The notes under the pieces are model-generated. The model was not told the origin of the DNA. It was given only the letters and a program-made list of their open reading frames with translations, and ran no database searches. Positions 1 through 10,010 of a DNA stretch of 64,000 nt are shown here, in pieces; positions within the stretch are counted from its first letter, which is position 1; the number at the start of each line of letters is the position of its first letter. The stretch is taken from the NCBI GenBank assembly GCA_024509875.1, contig JAMPIV010008060.1, positions 1-64,000 of the forward strand, written 5' to 3'. The position numbers and the translations under genes are program-made. The stretch comes from Oreohelix idahoensis (lineage: Eukaryota > Mollusca > Gastropoda > Stylommatophora > Oreohelicidae).

Positions 1-1746
1 CACTGTCATTTTAAGATGGGGGTACATAATGTTGAGCTCCATGGCCACACTCTCTTATCTTGCGTGATGACTGCAGAAAAAGGCTCCTCTGCTCGATGAG
101 TTCTGGAGCCACCCCACTGGTTGCTATATGGACCAAGGAGTATGCTGTCCACCTCTGGCTTCAGCAAAGCTCTGACCAGGTGCTGCTCAATAACTTTAAG
201 ACCACTGTCCCTGAAAACAAGAAGGATGTACCTTCTACGTCATAACTAATTTATACTCTCTTTCTACACTGAGCACAATACATCACAAACATTGAGTTCA
301 GAGCGTTAGGCCAACTGTCAGCTTCATCTGAAATATTTTATACCAGTATTTCCCTCCCTAATGGTTACTACGCCTCTGCAATTCCAGCATTATTTCTGTC
401 TAATCAATAATCTAGGTGTCAGTGTACTGTTTGGCCATTCCATGCAGTTTTACTTTCCTCCGACACCTTCTGTTCAGGCTGGAGCATTATAGGCTTTACA
501 TCATGTTCGCTACTGAACTACACATATATACAGGCATAAATTAACAATTTACATTCAATTTTCATTAAAAGATATTGAATATTTCAAGCTTACCACAATT
601 CATAGAATAATAAACAGTTTCGTTGACTGGCAATGAATATAGCACAACTCCGATCTGCCGATGTCCCAGGCTTTATTTTATAACAAATATACACTGGTGC
701 TCAACGTACTGCTTCTTAGTAGGTTTATTACAAGATGTGGCAATGAACAGACGCTCTGAATCAAGTATATTCGCAGCTCTACCCAATGAAACCACGTCCA
801 CACATTTTTTCAAAAAAGTACCCCTTCTATTCGTTTCCCATAACAACACAAGATAGTATTTATAGCCCGACCAATCGTGTTTAGTCTTATATTTGTTGCG
901 CTCCAATCAATTTGGAGTTAACATGGTAGGCTATTTCCGTAACGTAAGGTTTTTTTCAAACACGTTATAAAAAAATTGTATGAGCAGAAATGATTTCATG
1001 CTGTCAGGCACCCCCACTATTTTATTTTGGCCATAACTTGGTAATTCCTAGACTATTTGCGTAACGTTTTACATATTCTTTGTCAGCAAGCCCTAAGGAA
1101 CCCAAATATACAAATTTAAAAGAGCTAAGTGGCTGCGTTCAAAATATGCAATTTCTTCTACCTCCTGTTTCGAAGATGTGCTGTCTGGGTACTGTAATGT
1201 TTTCAAACGTAAACCCATCTAATGTCATCTTTTCTAATAAGCGTTTTCCAGGTTTTTAAAACCTAACTCTGGGAAGGTTAGTGTTTTTATCACTGTCCGT
1301 CTGAAAAAAAGTTAGTGCATGTGTCCTTACACGCGTGATAGTAGTAATTGTGTATCGCGCGACGCGAGTTTAGTGTTGCATGTGTCCTTGCTTTCATTCG
1401 CCCCTCTCTCTTTCTATTTGAGTCCATCTGTTCGTTCGTTTTGGTAACGTAGTATAATTAATGTTAGGATTAATTTAGGTCATTACGCAGTGTGCCTCTC
1501 AATGTTTTTCTTAGAAATGCAATACCCGTTTTAATGTGTTGTGGAAACGCTTGTATTTATGCAGTGGCTTATATTTAACGTGGAAACGTTACAATTTGCA
1601 GACGAAGCATAAAACAAAGGGGATTTCGAGTACTGTCATTGTGACAGCACTGTTCTTTACCATTCTTCTTCCTTTTATTAAATTTATTTATTAGGCTTTA
1701 TATTTACCTGATAATTTATATATGTGGATTAGAATATTTCACGACA
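1..1746 (-). repeat. 3' LTR of Gmr1-like Gypsy element (partial, cut by window edge)
   Basis: This is a direct repeat of 6188-7839 in the same orientation, with only a handful of substitutions visible by eye. It ends at 1746 in ACGACA, the complement of a TGTCGT LTR start on the minus strand, directly next to a polypurine tract. The window opens inside the LTR: the right copy continues about 657 bp further towards its primer binding site, so the missing part lies upstream of base 1. One large difference separates the copies: 92 bp at 1244-1335 are present here and absent from the right copy, and the segment is bordered by GCG on both sides. The high similarity points to a recent insertion. 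The short ORFs inside are incidental. Confidence 0.88.
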
Positions 1747-1757
1747 CCTCCCCTCTT
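1747..1757 (-). promoter_or_regulatory. Polypurine tract of Gmr1-like element
   Basis: On the minus strand the sequence AAGAGGGGAGG lies immediately before the LTR start TGTCGTG. This is the standard position for the plus-strand DNA primer of an LTR retroelement, and it fixes both the element's orientation and the LTR edge at 1746/1747. Confidence 0.8.
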
Positions 1758-2154
1758 AAAACAGACATCCCATGTCAGTCCTTTATTCTATATACACATA
1801 GATAAATGTAAGTCAACTTGACTTTACTCTGCTGTGGTGCTATCATGGTTTTATGTAGTTGGGTCCATTCAGAGTAGGCACTACTCTGAAATCTGCCTCA
1901 GACTTCTACAACCAATAATATATTTCGGTTATGTTACTGAACAGCCGCAAGTGTGAGTGCTTGTCTTAATGCTGCTTCGCAACCCGTATTCACCATTTCT
2001 CTTCTCTGAGTCTGCGCAATGACATGTCCAGAGAATATTATATTTCCCTCAAAATGTACGTTATGAGGAGATAACATATACCTGGTGATAGCAGAGTTTT
2101 CGTAGTGGATCCCATAATCTTCTTATTATCCTGTATGAAACATTCGGAATATCC
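1758..2154 (-). other. Region between truncated pol and 3' LTR
   Basis: In a complete Gmr1-type element this interval would hold the rest of RT and RNase H. Neither is recognisable, so the 3' part of pol has been deleted. A short reading frame on the minus strand is open from about 2128 to a stop at 1934-1936, with a first ATG at 2077 (47 codons). I recognise no similarity in it. It may be a remnant of a distal coding region or chance. Confidence 0.5.
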
Positions 2155-3234
2155 TCAATCAAAGAGGCAACTCAGGGATTCATTACGTTCCTCCGAAATG
2201 TTTACATCCAACAATTTTCTCATCATTCTAGAGAAGACACTAGGCGCATTCTTCAATCCAAATGGCAATCTATTAAACTCATAGTGTCCTTCTGAGGTAC
2301 TAAAAGCTAAGTATGGTCTAACCTCAGGCTTTACTGGAATCTGATAGTATCCTTTACTCAGATCCACTTTTGAGAAATATTTAGCTTTATTTAATCTGGC
2401 AAACAGCTGATTTGTATCCGGCAATGGATCCACCTGTCCTTCTGTAATAGCATTCAGTCTCCTGTAATCTATACAGAGTCTATGTTCTCCAGAGGGCTTC
2501 CTTAAGAGTACAACACCGGAACTATACGAAGATTCACTGTGCGAAATAATTCCTTCCTTCAACAGATAGTCTATCTCTTCCTTCAAAGCTTTCTCCTTAG
2601 CAAACGGAATCGAATATGGTTTCATACAGACAGGTGTGGGGTCTATCAGTTTCATATCATATTCCAATAGGTTTGTATGCCCTGGTCGGTCTGTTAACAC
2701 CTCCGCATGATTATTTAGAACCTGTTGCACTCTCTCTTTCTGAGTTTTCGTTAAATGTGTACTGATTTTCACCTGTGCTGCTGTCTCACAGGGGTGTAAT
2801 GGATATTCAAATGATGAAAGTGGTTCCTTTTTCATCTCCATGGCGATGGACAAGGTCAACAAGTGTGTCTCTTCCTGATGTTCTCTTTCCAAATATTTCT
2901 TCAGGAGATTCACATGATAGATTTTTTCTTTCCCTTTCTTATCTATCTTATAATTTGTTCTAGACACCTTCTCTAAAACTGTATATGGACCTTGCCATCC
3001 AATCTGTAACTTATTCTGACTCCCGGGCAAAAGAAGCAGTACTTTCTCTCCCACAGCCAAATTTCTGTCTTTCGCCTTCCTGTTATAATAGGCAGCATGT
3101 TTCTTCCTGGCTTGTTTCAAATTTTCATTGGCAAGTTTCCAGCCAGTTTTTAAACGAGTGGTCAGCTCATTCACATATTGGTATGAAGATGTAATGTTTT
3201 CCTCTGCCTGTTCATCAGTCCACGTTCTTAACAA
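2155..3234 (-). pseudogene. Gmr1-like pol fragment: integrase C-terminus then RT N-half
   Basis: The 359-codon open frame starts at TTG, has no convincing ATG and lies in a different frame from the upstream gag ORF. Residues about 1-110 are the C-terminal part of a Gypsy integrase ending in a GPY/F module (GWQGPYTVLEKV, then YHVNLLKKY). Residues about 170-345 are the N-terminal half of RT, with IDYRRLN, the first catalytic Asp in FSKVDLSKGYYQIP, and RLPFGLKNAPSVF. Integrase therefore precedes RT, the order known for Gmr1-type Gypsy elements and the reverse of ordinary Gypsy. The frame stops before the YxDD active site and there is no RNase H, so the product cannot be an active polymerase. The integrase DDE core is also missing between this ORF and the Gag ORF. 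Confidence 0.85.
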
Positions 3235-3236
3235 AG

Positions 3237-5327
3237 CTACATATGGACCTTTAATTGTGTGGACCTATTTGTCCATGCACCGGTATGGTCTCTTCCACTC
3301 GAAGCTCTATAGTGATGATTTTTCCTCCCAGAATTATCATGCACAAAACGACCGCTACCAATTTTTCTTTTGGGGCTTTCTCCCCACTTAAAATTCTTGA
3401 TGAGAGATTTCCTCTCTACATCCTCTTCCTCCAGTTTGTTTAAGTCCGATTGAGGGATTGTCGGCTTATCCTGGGGTAAGACATCTTTTTGCACTCTCCG
3501 CATAGTGGCCATTGTAAAACAGTTAAGTGAAGCTTGTCCGTGAAAAGGGGCTTCCCATTCCATTTGGTCCACTTTATCAAATTTATATTTCTTTTTATTG
3601 TCAGGCCTAATTTTGCCCCGTGGCGTGTCCAGGTCCTGATCAATGTTCCCACTTGTGGGTGTTCCCTCATGTGCTATGCTACACCTTTCTACAAAATTCT
3701 CAATGTCCCATCTTGCTTTGGGCCAATAATAATTGTGAGCCACCTTTTGAATGATGGTACCTATCTTCTCATGGTCCCCATCTGGTTTCACATGTAGGCT
3801 CCTTATTAAGTCTGCCCTATATCTTTTAGGAAGTACCAGCTGTCCCTGACCTTTGGATCTAGCTCCAGTCTTCCTATACATCAACTTGTTTTTCATGTAA
3901 AAATCTCCCTTGCCTGGAGTTGTATGACAAGTTGACAATTTCCTGAAACAAGGCTTGAGTGTTTTATCCCCAGCCTGTGCCTTCCTCATCTCTTCTGGAG
4001 TGGTATCCAACATAATATCCTCCTCCTGTCTTGAGGTCGACCTGACCTGAAGGGTTGCCATATACACAGGTTTCCTTCTGCAACGGTCAGTGTCATGATT
4101 GTCCATCTGACAATTCTTACACCACCTTTTTCCTTGGCTGAAAGATTTTCTTTCATCATATTTCCTTTCATCGAATTGTGGGAATTTATTTTTATTTTCA
4201 TACCGTGGCCTATCAAACTGGTGCTTATCTTTGTTTTGATCCCTAGGATCAAATTTATTAAAGTTCTGTGGTGCCCTAAAGTTATCCACTTGTTTCTTTT
4301 TATTACCTGTTACCTCTGCTTGAGCTGCTTGATACCTTTCAGCAACATTTAGCAACTCACCCAGCCTCTCTGCACCTTGTTCCATGAGAAACTTTCTCAG
4401 GTCTGGAGCCATGGACTCTCTTAATTGCTCTATAAGGACCATTTCCTTAAGATCTTGGGTTTTCCCCAGAGAAGTCCATTTCTCCAAGTATGTCTCTATT
4501 CGTGCAGAGAACTGGTGATAGGTTTCACCTGACAGTAGTTTAGCATTCCTAAATTTTTTCCTATAAAATTCTGCATTCTTTTCATATCTTAACAAAAGAG
4601 CCTGCTTTAGCATGTCATAATTTTCCTGATCACCTCTGCTCATTTTTGCAAAAACTTCATAAGCTGCCCCACGAAGTCCCTGAAATAACTTTAAGCTCCA
4701 CCTTTCTCTCTCTAACCCATATGTGGTAGCTAATAGTTCATACCTATTTAGATAGCTCTCTATATCATCGTCTTTCTCAACAAAATGATCTAAATGAAAA
4801 TTCATAGCTGAGGTTGAGGCTCCCTGGCTAGCGGTGGCATCAGAGGCAAAGGGACTGGCACCATTTTCAGGAGCATGGCCTTGAAACTCAAACTCCCTTA
4901 GTCGTAACTCATGTTCCCTTTGTAATCTCTTATCTTCTGCTTCCCTTTCTGCAGCTAATCTCTTGTCTTCCCTTTCTGCAGCTAATTTCTTCTCTTCCCT
5001 TTCTGCAGCTAATTTCTTCTCTTCCCTTTCTGCAGCCTGTCTTCTTTCCTCGGCTTCCAATGCTTTTGCCTCTTTGTCAGCCTCAATCTGCAACCTCTTA
5101 GCCTCAGCCTCAATCTGCAACCTCTTAGCCTCAGCCTCAGCCTCAAATTGTAACTTCTTAATTTCCCTTTCAGCCTCTAACTTTCTTTCGGCTTCAAACC
5201 TTCTTTCTTCGCGTTCAATAAATTTGTCACATTCAGTAGTGACATAGGCAACCATAACTTGCCCATCTAATCCTAACTCTTTTGCAGTCTGAACAGCAGC
5301 AGATCGAAATTTGGCTAGGTCCGCCAT
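3237..5327 (-). CDS. Gag polyprotein with SCAN-like capsid region, CCHC knuckle and integrase zinc-finger remnant
   Basis: This 696-codon ORF starts at the first ATG after the primer site leader. Residues about 35-150 are a highly charged coiled coil of short repeats such as AEREEKKLA. Residues about 175-335 resemble retrotransposon Gag; the stretch from FYRKKFR through KEMVLIEQLRESM to LLNVAERY closely resembles the vertebrate SCAN domain, which is thought to derive from Gmr1-type Gag. A CCHC knuckle (CKNCQMDNHDTDRC) follows near residue 400. No aspartic protease appears. Residues about 490-545 instead resemble the HHCC zinc finger of integrase (HVKPDGDH and NYYWPKARWDIENF), but the last Cys pair is reduced to one (RCSIA). 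The final 140 residues are unrecognised. The ORF is intact although the enzyme domains around it are deleted, suggesting a non-autonomous Gag-encoding derivative. Confidence 0.82.
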   Translation of the reverse strand: MADLAKFRSAAVQTAKELGLDGQVMVAYVTTECDKFIEREERRFEAERKLEAEREIKKLQFEAEAEAKRLQIEAEAKRLQIEADKEAKALEAEERRQAAEREEKKLAAEREEKKLAAEREDKRLAAEREAEDKRLQREHELRLREFEFQGHAPENGASPFASDATASQGASTSAMNFHLDHFVEKDDDIESYLNRYELLATTYGLERERWSLKLFQGLRGAAYEVFAKMSRGDQENYDMLKQALLLRYEKNAEFYRKKFRNAKLLSGETYHQFSARIETYLEKWTSLGKTQDLKEMVLIEQLRESMAPDLRKFLMEQGAERLGELLNVAERYQAAQAEVTGNKKKQVDNFRAPQNFNKFDPRDQNKDKHQFDRPRYENKNKFPQFDERKYDERKSFSQGKRWCKNCQMDNHDTDRCRRKPVYMATLQVRSTSRQEEDIMLDTTPEEMRKAQAGDKTLKPCFRKLSTCHTTPGKGDFYMKNKLMYRKTGARSKGQGQLVLPKRYRADLIRSLHVKPDGDHEKIGTIIQKVAHNYYWPKARWDIENFVERCSIAHEGTPTSGNIDQDLDTPRGKIRPDNKKKYKFDKVDQMEWEAPFHGQASLNCFTMATMRRVQKDVLPQDKPTIPQSDLNKLEEEDVERKSLIKNFKWGESPKRKIGSGRFVHDNSGRKNHHYRASSGRDHTGAWTNRSTQLKVHM

Positions 5328-5508
5328 TGTCTATCAGGTAAGTTTATACAATGTCTAACTAACAATTCAATCTCTAAATATATATCTAATGGACAACACA
5401 GGCACCGAGAGCTCAACCTTATTTAATTCCACCCAAGGATACCTTTTTAATTCTTATTATTCCCTGAAGTGAATTACCCCCAATATTTGTAATAGGTTAA
5501 GATTCAAA

Positions 5509-5526
5509 ATCCCGGACGAGCCCCAA
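5509..5526 (-). promoter_or_regulatory. Primer binding site for tRNA-Pro
   Basis: The minus strand reads TTGGGGCTCGTCCGGGAT. It matches the familiar tRNA-Pro primer site of retroelements at 17 of 18 positions, differing only at the second base. It sits 4 nt inside a candidate LTR terminus (CCACA on the minus strand, 5531 on the plus) and about 180 nt before the gag ATG. This places the 5' LTR at 5531-7839. Confidence 0.85.
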
Positions 5527-5530
5527 TATA

Positions 5531-7839
5531 TGTGGTAAAGTGGGATGTTATAAATATTTATAGGGGACTTAGTGTACTGACTGAGATCAGCTGTGAAGGT
5601 ATCTATATCTAATAAGAGTAGTGTATTATAGATAACCTTACTTGCTGCCACATATATGTATACCTCAGTCAGAATTATTCTGGTATAGTGTGATGACTAC
5701 GTTATATGTCTAGGGTATGTGTATGATGAAGTGTAAGTCATAACAACAACAGACAGATAAACAATTTAATTTATTCCACCACACTTGACAACACTGTGAC
5801 ACTCACATACATAAAACACTCTACGAGGATATCTTAAAGGAGTCACTGATAACTTTTCAAATAACAATATGTATTCAGTGCTGTCATGAATGAATATGTG
5901 TCCTGATTCAAATACAAATGGAACCAGGAATCACAATCAATTTTAATTACAAGTTATATGTACAGAATTTCTCAATATGAATCTTGTAGTGACATGTATT
6001 TTTAATAGTATCCTATGTGTGTCAGTGGTGTAGTAGTAATATGAGGTAATACTGGTTTTGTTTTGTTCAAGCTCTGTGGGTATTTGTCATCATGACTTCA
6101 ATAGTTTGTCTTTATTGGAACTAGTATTGGAGATGTTCTCAGTTCCTGATATTAAAACAATTAAATTCCCCTCTTAATTGTATTTTACACTGTCATTTTA
6201 AGATGGGGGTACATAATGTTGAGCTCCATGGCCACACTCTCTTATCTTGCGTGATGACTGCAGAAAAAGGCTCCTCTGCTCGATGAGTTCTGGAGCCACC
6301 CCACTGGTTGCTATATGGACCAAGGAGTATGCTGTCCACCTCTGGCTTCAGCAAAGCTCTGACCAGGTGCTGCTCAATAACTTTAAGACCACTGTCCCTG
6401 AAAACAAGAAGGATGTACCTTCTACGTCATAACTAATTTATACTCTCTTTCTACACTGAGCACAATACATCACAAACATTGAGTTCAGAGCGTTAGGCCA
6501 ACTGTCAGCTTCATCTGAAATATTTTATACCAGTATTTCCCTCCCTAATGGTTACTACGCCTCTGCAATTCCAGCATTATTTCTGTCTAATCAATAATCT
6601 AGGTGTCAGTGTACTGTTTGGCCATTCCATGCAGTTTTACTTTCCTCCGACACCTTCTGTTCAGGCTGGAGCATTATAGGCTTTACATCATGTTCGCTAC
6701 TGAACTACACATATATACAGGCATAAATTAACAATTTACATTCAATTTTCATTAAAAGATATTGAATATTTCAAGCTTACCACAATTCATAGAATAATAA
6801 ACAGTTTCGTTGACTGGCAATGAATATAGCACAACTCCGATCTGCCGATGTCCCAGGCTTTATTTTATAACAAATATACACTGGTGCTCAACGTACTGCT
6901 TCTTAGTAGGTTTATTACAAGATGTGGCAATGAACAGACGCTCTGAATCAAGTATATTCGCAGCTCTACCCAATGAAACCACGTCACACATCTTTTCAAA
7001 AAAGTACCCCTTCTATTCGTTTCCCATAACAACACAAGATAGTATTTATAGCCCGACCAATCGTGTTTAGTCTTATATTTGTTGCGCTCCAATCAATTTG
7101 GAGTTAACATGGTAGGCTATTTCCGTAACGTAAGGTTTTTTCAAACACGTTATAAAAAAATTGTATGAGCAGAAATGATTTCATGCTGTCAGGCACCCCC
7201 ACTATTTTATTTTGGCCATAACTTGGTAATTCCTAGACTATTTGCGTAACGTTTTACATATTCTTTGTCAGCAAGCCCTAAGGAACCCAAATATACAAAT
7301 TTAAAAGAGCTAAGTGGCTGCGTTCAAAATATGCAATTTCTTCTACCTCCTGTTTCGAAGATGTGCTGTCTGGGTACTGTAATGTTTTCAAACGTAAACC
7401 CATCTAATGTCATCTTTTCTAATAAGCGTGATAGTAGTAATTGTGTATCGCGCGACGCGAGTTTAGTGTTGCATGTGTCCTTGCTTTCATTCGCCCCTCT
7501 CTCTTTCTATTTGAGTCCATCTGTTCGTTCGTTTTGGTAACGTAGTATAATTAATGTTAGGATTAATTTAGGTCATTACGCAGTGTGCCTCTCAATGTTT
7601 TTCTTAGAAATGCAATACCCGTTTTAATGTGTTGTGGAAACGCTTGTATTTATGCAGTGGCTTATATTTAACGTGGAAACGTTACAATTTGTAGACGAAG
7701 CATAAAACAAAGGGGATTTCGAGTACTGTCATTGTGACAGCACTGTTCTTTACCATTCTTCTTCCTTTTATTAAATTTATTTATTAGGCTTTATATTTAC
7801 CTGATAATTTATATATGTGGATTAGAATATTTCACGACA
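5531..7839 (-). repeat. 5' LTR of Gmr1-like Gypsy element
   Basis: On the minus strand the LTR runs from TGTCGTGAAA (7839) to ACCACA (5531), about 2.3 kb, with TGT...ACA ends. Bases 6188-7839 repeat 1-1746. The remaining part, 5531-6187, has no partner only because the other LTR leaves the window. Differences from the left copy include loss of the 92-bp segment (junction near 7428), small changes near 6987-7000 and a C-to-T change near 7692. A TTTATT at 5769 is an AATAAA on the element's strand and could be the polyadenylation signal. The inner boundary rests on the primer site alone. Confidence 0.8.
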
Positions 7840-8331
7840 GTTAGTTAACTAACGAGGCTTTCCCTATATGATTCGAAAACGCCTGGTGGCGTATGTTTTG
7901 TGGTGTTGATTCTGAAGCAAGGTAATACCCTCCTGTATTGAACTCTGTGATCTATCTAGATGTTTGACATTTTGTCGTTCTCTGCTCGCTTGTGTGTTAC
8001 AGAAAGGAGAGGTTCTTCTACTAGGAATTACACCCCAGGTATCTTCATACCTGAGATCTATATATATACGGGTCGCTCTAGGCCCAGAGAACAATTTCTA
8101 TGTTCTAGGATCTTCGCTATGCCAGCGATTGCACCTATGTCGAGGGTTAGACTTAGGGATGCTATAAAGGTCAGCTTGACCTGTACTCCTGAAATGCCAT
8201 TCTCGTGTGGAAAGTAATAGACTTATTTTTGTACATCTGATCTGCCAGCATCAGAGAGGAGTACTGATACTTATGAATATTTATGATATGAAGCTGAGGC
8301 TATCGTCAGCTAGGATTACCTATATCAACTT

Positions 8332-8333
<2 letters not shown>
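7840..8333. other. Unassigned flank between two Gypsy elements
   Basis: No gene or known repeat is recognisable. The segment begins with a perfect 14-bp palindrome, GTTAGTTAACTAAC (7840-7853), directly outside the LTR end. The element's other flank is outside the window, so a target duplication cannot be tested. Confidence 0.4.
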
Positions 8334-8383
<50 letters not shown>

Positions 8384-8411
8384 GTATGCAGATCCATGAA
8401 GAAACTTTATT
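8334..8411 (-). terminator. Polyadenylation signal followed by a 45-nt poly(A) tract
   Basis: The plus strand has 45 uninterrupted T at 8334-8378. On the minus strand this is a poly(A) run preceded, 27 nt upstream, by AATAAA (8406-8411). That spacing is typical of a polyadenylated mRNA 3' end, so this end probably arose by reverse transcription of a polyadenylated RNA. Confidence 0.65.
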
Positions 8412-8784
8412 AATGCTGAATACTATGAACTGTCATGTCCATGACTTTTTGTGAAATGGATGTATCATTATCTGTCATTGTGGCGTCCGAAATAAATGAT
8501 GGAAACGTCACCAGCAGTTATAACATTTCTATGACTTATACATGTCATAACTCCTGTATTGTGGAACTGTGAATCTACGTCACACCTACACACACAGCAA
8601 CCTACTTCAAACCAGACAAGACACCATCACCACAGCCTATATATATATTCCTGGTGTCTATAGGGGTGGTACTTACTTGGCTACAAATTAACAACGACTT
8701 GGACTTATACCTGTAAATGTTCATAGTGGCCAGATTGTGGCTTATCATCTTTAGTGGTCAGTAGTCAGCCTAAACCACCCTTTA
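8379..8784 (-). other. 3' untranslated-like segment between truncated pol and poly(A)
   Basis: No coding similarity was seen. On the minus strand it joins the broken integrase frame (stop at 8785) to the AATAAA/poly(A) end. It could be 3' sequence of a chimeric or prematurely polyadenylated transcript, or unrelated genomic sequence next to an independent retrocopy. No LTR is present, so the second Gypsy relic lacks its normal 3' end. Confidence 0.4.
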
Positions 8785-9993
8785 TCACTTAGCTAGAGCT
8801 TTTATTGTTGTCTCAGTTGTCAAGGAATTCATCGCAACAATATATGGATATTTAGAATATGCATCGACAACTACCAGCCATTGTTCATCTATAAAAGGAC
8901 CTGCGAAATCGATGTGGATTCTCTCCCACGGACGTTCAGCTATTGGCCATGACTGATAATGTTGATGCGGATTACTCTGGTTTGCTCTGCATGCATTACA
9001 GTTTACTGATAACGATAGTATGTCCTTGTTAATGGTGGGCCACCAACAATGCCGTCGAGCCAGTTGTTTCATTCGGATTATGCCAAAGTGTCCTTGATGC
9101 AGTAAATGAAGGACTTTTTCACGAAGAGAAGTGGGTACAATCACTCGGTTAGACTCAGCCTGCCATAACAGAATGCCTTTGTAAATTGATAAATTAAGGC
9201 GCTTTTCAAAATAAGGTTTTATGTCGCTGTTATTTCGTGACAGTGATTCTGGCCACCCACTGAGCACAAAATGTTTGACTTTATGAAGAATCTTATCTTT
9301 AGCAGTTTCAGATTCTACCAAAGCAGAGTCCAGCGGAATATCAGCTATGGCATCATCATTTTCCATGCTGACATTATAGCATGATGCTTCAGACTTGTCA
9401 AATGCAGGATCTGGTCCCATAGGTAATCTTGACAGTGCGTCCGCATTAGCATGTTTCGTTGTTGGCCTATGTTTGATGACAAAGTTGTATGACATCAATA
9501 GAATGGCCCATCGCTGCAATCGCTGCATGGATAACACAGGCAATTTGTGATCAGGCGAGAAAATAGACAAAAGAGGCTTGTGGTCTGTCTGCAATTCAAA
9601 AGGTTTTGTCAGGCCATAGAGATACTGGTGAAATTTCCGTACTCCAAAAATTATTGACAAGCCTTCCTTTTCAATTTGGCTATAGTTTTTTTCTGCTTCG
9701 CTCATGGTCTTGGAAGCAAAAGCTATTGGTCTCTCAGAACCATCTTGGTAACAATGTGATAATACTGCTCCTATTCCATATGAAGATGCGTCTGTAGCAA
9801 GTATAATAGGCAGGTTTGGATCAAAATGTACCAATCTAGTTGCCGTTATGATAGCTTTCTTAAGAGCTTGAAAAGCTCTTTCCTGATCTGTGGACCAGAA
9901 AAATGGCGTGTCCTTCTTTCTTAACTTATTTAGTGACGCAGAAAGTTCTGAATAATTATCAATGTACTTATGATAATAATTTATTTTCCCCAA
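8785..9993 (-). pseudogene. Gypsy pol, distal part: RT thumb, RNase H, integrase zinc finger and start of core
   Basis: The open frame of 402 codons begins inside RT (GKINYYHKYIDNYS). Residues about 30-165 are RNase H (ILATDASSYGIGAVLSH, the TSEAEKNYSQIEKE-like segment MSEAEKNYSQIEKE, QTDHKPL). Residues about 285-345 are the integrase HHCC finger (HLLHQGHFGI then CNAC). The core begins with ERIHIDFAGPF, containing the first catalytic Asp, and stops about 35 residues later at KALAK. The second Asp and the Glu are absent. The order RNase H then integrase is conventional, so this family is distinct from the Gmr1-type element at 1-7839. The proteins resemble K02A2.6-like, Mag-group Gypsy polyproteins; that clade assignment is tentative. 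Confidence 0.85.
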
Positions 9994-10010
9994 GAAGGAC
10001 TGGAGTTGTG

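Noticed and set aside
60..245. Small ORFs inside the LTRs (60-245, 623-856, 6247-6432, 6810-7070) as genes
   Set aside because: Duplicated only because the LTR is duplicated; frameshifts between copies change the C-terminus of the second ORF and no similarity is seen.
4963..5247. Ser/Ala-rich plus-strand ORF
   Set aside because: Antisense shadow of the Gag coiled-coil repeats.
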